Source: Thermoclostridium stercorarium subsp. stercorarium DSM 8532
Lineage (GTDB): Bacteria; Bacillota; Clostridia; DSM-8532
Assembly: GCF_000331995.1 (NCBI RefSeq)
Contig: NC_020134.1
Span: 2,702,627-2,766,626 of the forward strand
Direction: 5' to 3'
DNA: 64,000 bases
Part shown: positions 62,924-64,000 of the stretch, one piece after another
How the letters are laid out: every line of letters starts with the position of its first letter
Numbering within the stretch: position 1 is the stretch's first letter
Translations under genes and position numbers: made by a program
The notes under the pieces: generated by a model
What the model was told of the DNA's origin: nothing
The model's input: the letters and a program-made list of their open reading frames with translations, nothing else
Database searches by the model: none

Positions 62924-64000
62924 ATGAAAAGTCTCAAAAAATTATTCGCATGTCTCCTTTCGCTGTTACTAATCCTTTCGCTCTCAGCCTGCAACACTTC
63001 TCCAGCCGGCAAAACCCAGACGACGAAAAAGGCGTACATAGGTATCTCAATGCCCACGCAGTCTTCGGAACGCTGGATCAAGGACGGCGGAACAATGAAG
63101 GAAATCCTTGAGAAAAGAGGATACACCGTCGACCTTCAGTTTGCGGAAGACGATATTCCCACTCAGAAAGCGCAGATTGAAAACATGATTATGAAGGGCG
63201 CAAAAGTTCTTGTGATAGCTCCGATTGACGGCTCCACCCTGTCGGAAACCCTGGATCAGGCTGGTAAAGACGGCGTCAAAATCATCGCTTACGACCGCCT
63301 TTTGGTAAACACCGACGCAGTTTCCTATTACGCTACGTTTGATAACAGAAAAGTGGGACAGCTTCAGGCACAATCCCTTCTGGAAGGCCTGAAAAAGCTA
63401 AAAGGCGATGGTCCCTACAATATCGAACTCTTTGCCGGTTCTCCCGATGACACGAATTCATACTACTTCTATCAGGGAGCAATGGATGTTCTGAAACCGT
63501 TAATCGACAACGGAACAATCCGCATTCCGTCGGGGCAGACAAAACAGGAGGAAATCGGTATTTTGCGCTGGGACGGCGCAGTTGCCCAGGCCCGAATGGA
63601 TGCGCTGCTTGCAGCACATTACACCGACGGCACCGTCCTCCACGGGGTTCTTTCACCCTATGACGGCCTGTCAAGGGGGATTATATCGGCTCTGATATCC
63701 TTCGGCTACACACCCGGCGATAATTTCCCCGTCGTTACGGGTCAGGACGCCGAAGCGGCTTCAATAAAACTTATTATATCCGGCGAACAGTATTCCACCA
63801 TTCTGAAGGACACCAGAAAACTGGCAGAAGTGGCCGCGAACATGGTTGAGGCGCTGCTTAACGGAACCGAACCTGAAATCAACGATACCGAAACCTACCA
63901 TAACAATGTCAAGGTAGTTCCCGCCTATTTGCTTGAGCCTTACATTGTAACCAAGGAGAACTACAAAGAACTGGTCATTGATTCGGGTTACCTGACAGAG
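62924..64000 (+). CDS. chvE: ChvE-like multiple-sugar-binding lipoprotein (3' end outside window)
   Basis: Binding protein of a monosaccharide ABC importer. The 359 codons seen start [15 protein letters not shown] with a lipobox LSAC near residue 24, then the periplasmic-binding-protein type 1 fold: [62 protein letters not shown] and [13 protein letters not shown]. These match ChvE/MmsE-type proteins for xylose, arabinose, glucose or galactose. GGGGAGG precedes ATG 62924. It lacks only the last residues. ATPase and permease genes (gguA/gguB type) would be expected beyond 64000. Confidence 0.9.
   Translation, partial: MKSLKKLFACLLSLLLILSLSACNTSPAGKTQTTKKAYIGISMPTQSSERWIKDGGTMKEILEKRGYTVDLQFAEDDIPTQKAQIENMIMKGAKVLVIAPIDGSTLSETLDQAGKDGVKIIAYDRLLVNTDAVSYYATFDNRKVGQLQAQSLLEGLKKLKGDGPYNIELFAGSPDDTNSYYFYQGAMDVLKPLIDNGTIRIPSGQTKQEEIGILRWDGAVAQARMDALLAAHYTDGTVLHGVLSPYDGLSRGIISALISFGYTPGDNFPVVTGQDAEAASIKLIISGEQYSTILKDTRKLAEVAANMVEALLNGTEPEINDTETYHNNVKVVPAYLLEPYIVTKENYKELVIDSGYLTE

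Overview
The window comes from a low-to-mid GC, endospore-forming Firmicute of class Clostridia. This rests on the sporulation and germination genes (spoVG, spoIIE, gerM-like, sleB, cwlD, splB), consensus SigA promoters, a SigH-type promoter at spoVG, GGAGG ribosome binding sites, and gene orders shared with Bacillus and Clostridium (spoVG-glmU-prs; tsaC-ywlE-rpiB-upp-comEB-tagO-mnaA; alr-ndoA; ywiB-argS). A GH43 hemicellulase, an acetylesterase-like hydrolase and sugar-uptake genes point to a plant-polysaccharide degrader. Something near Thermoclostridium (Clostridium) stercorarium is my guess, not a demonstrated identity. No CRISPR array, prophage or plasmid module was seen.

Layout. 1-17.2 kb: housekeeping and envelope genes: prs, glmU, spoVG, murC, spoIIE, pcrA, a WecG/TagA glycosyltransferase, a DUF3810 membrane metallopeptidase, an exported FAD oxidoreductase with an SLH-like tail, the EndoA toxin, alr and nnr. 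17.4-24.2 kb: a rubredoxin-like protein and a complete oligopeptide importer (oppB-C-D-F-A) behind a perfect SigA promoter. 24.2-29.1 kb: a truncated solute-binding protein and a PfkB kinase / 6-phosphogluconate dehydrogenase / LarA-family operon that suggests a sugar-acid route. 29.2-36.3 kb: an ABC exporter pair, a SEC-C protein, argS, a YwiB-like gene, murI and ddl. 36.5-41.7 kb: spore genes (gerM-like, sleB, cwlD), an unusual thioredoxin-reductase-like protein and three small unknown genes. 42.1-50.3 kb: a probably frameshifted unknown gene, ykuK-like, pncB, an esterase, an aldo/keto reductase, splB, an internally deleted phosphoesterase and GH43. 50.5-51.0 kb: a five-tRNA operon (Val-Asp-Phe-Gly-Cys). 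51.1-52.5 kb: an intact IS30-family element. 52.5-60.3 kb: a DNA-repair radical SAM protein, hsp20 and a conserved wall/nucleotide block. 60.4-64.0 kb: a sugar-transport locus with an orphan double ABC ATPase, a frameshifted DeoR regulator and a divergent ChvE-like lipoprotein cut by the window end.

How the genes work together. GlmU, MurC, MurI, Ddl and Alr supply peptidoglycan precursors. TagO, MnaA (WecB) and TagA belong to undecaprenyl-linked wall polymer synthesis. SleB and CwlD process the spore cortex, and SplB repairs spore DNA. ChvE, OppA and the GH43 enzyme supply carbon and peptides.

The points most worth a second look are the LarA/Gnd/PfkB operon, the start-codon-embracing inverted repeats in front of spoIIE and the gerM-like gene, the thioredoxin-reductase-like protein without an NADPH motif, EndoA without its antitoxin, the frameshifts at 42.13 and 62.43 kb, and the IS30 copy with 13-bp flanking repeats.
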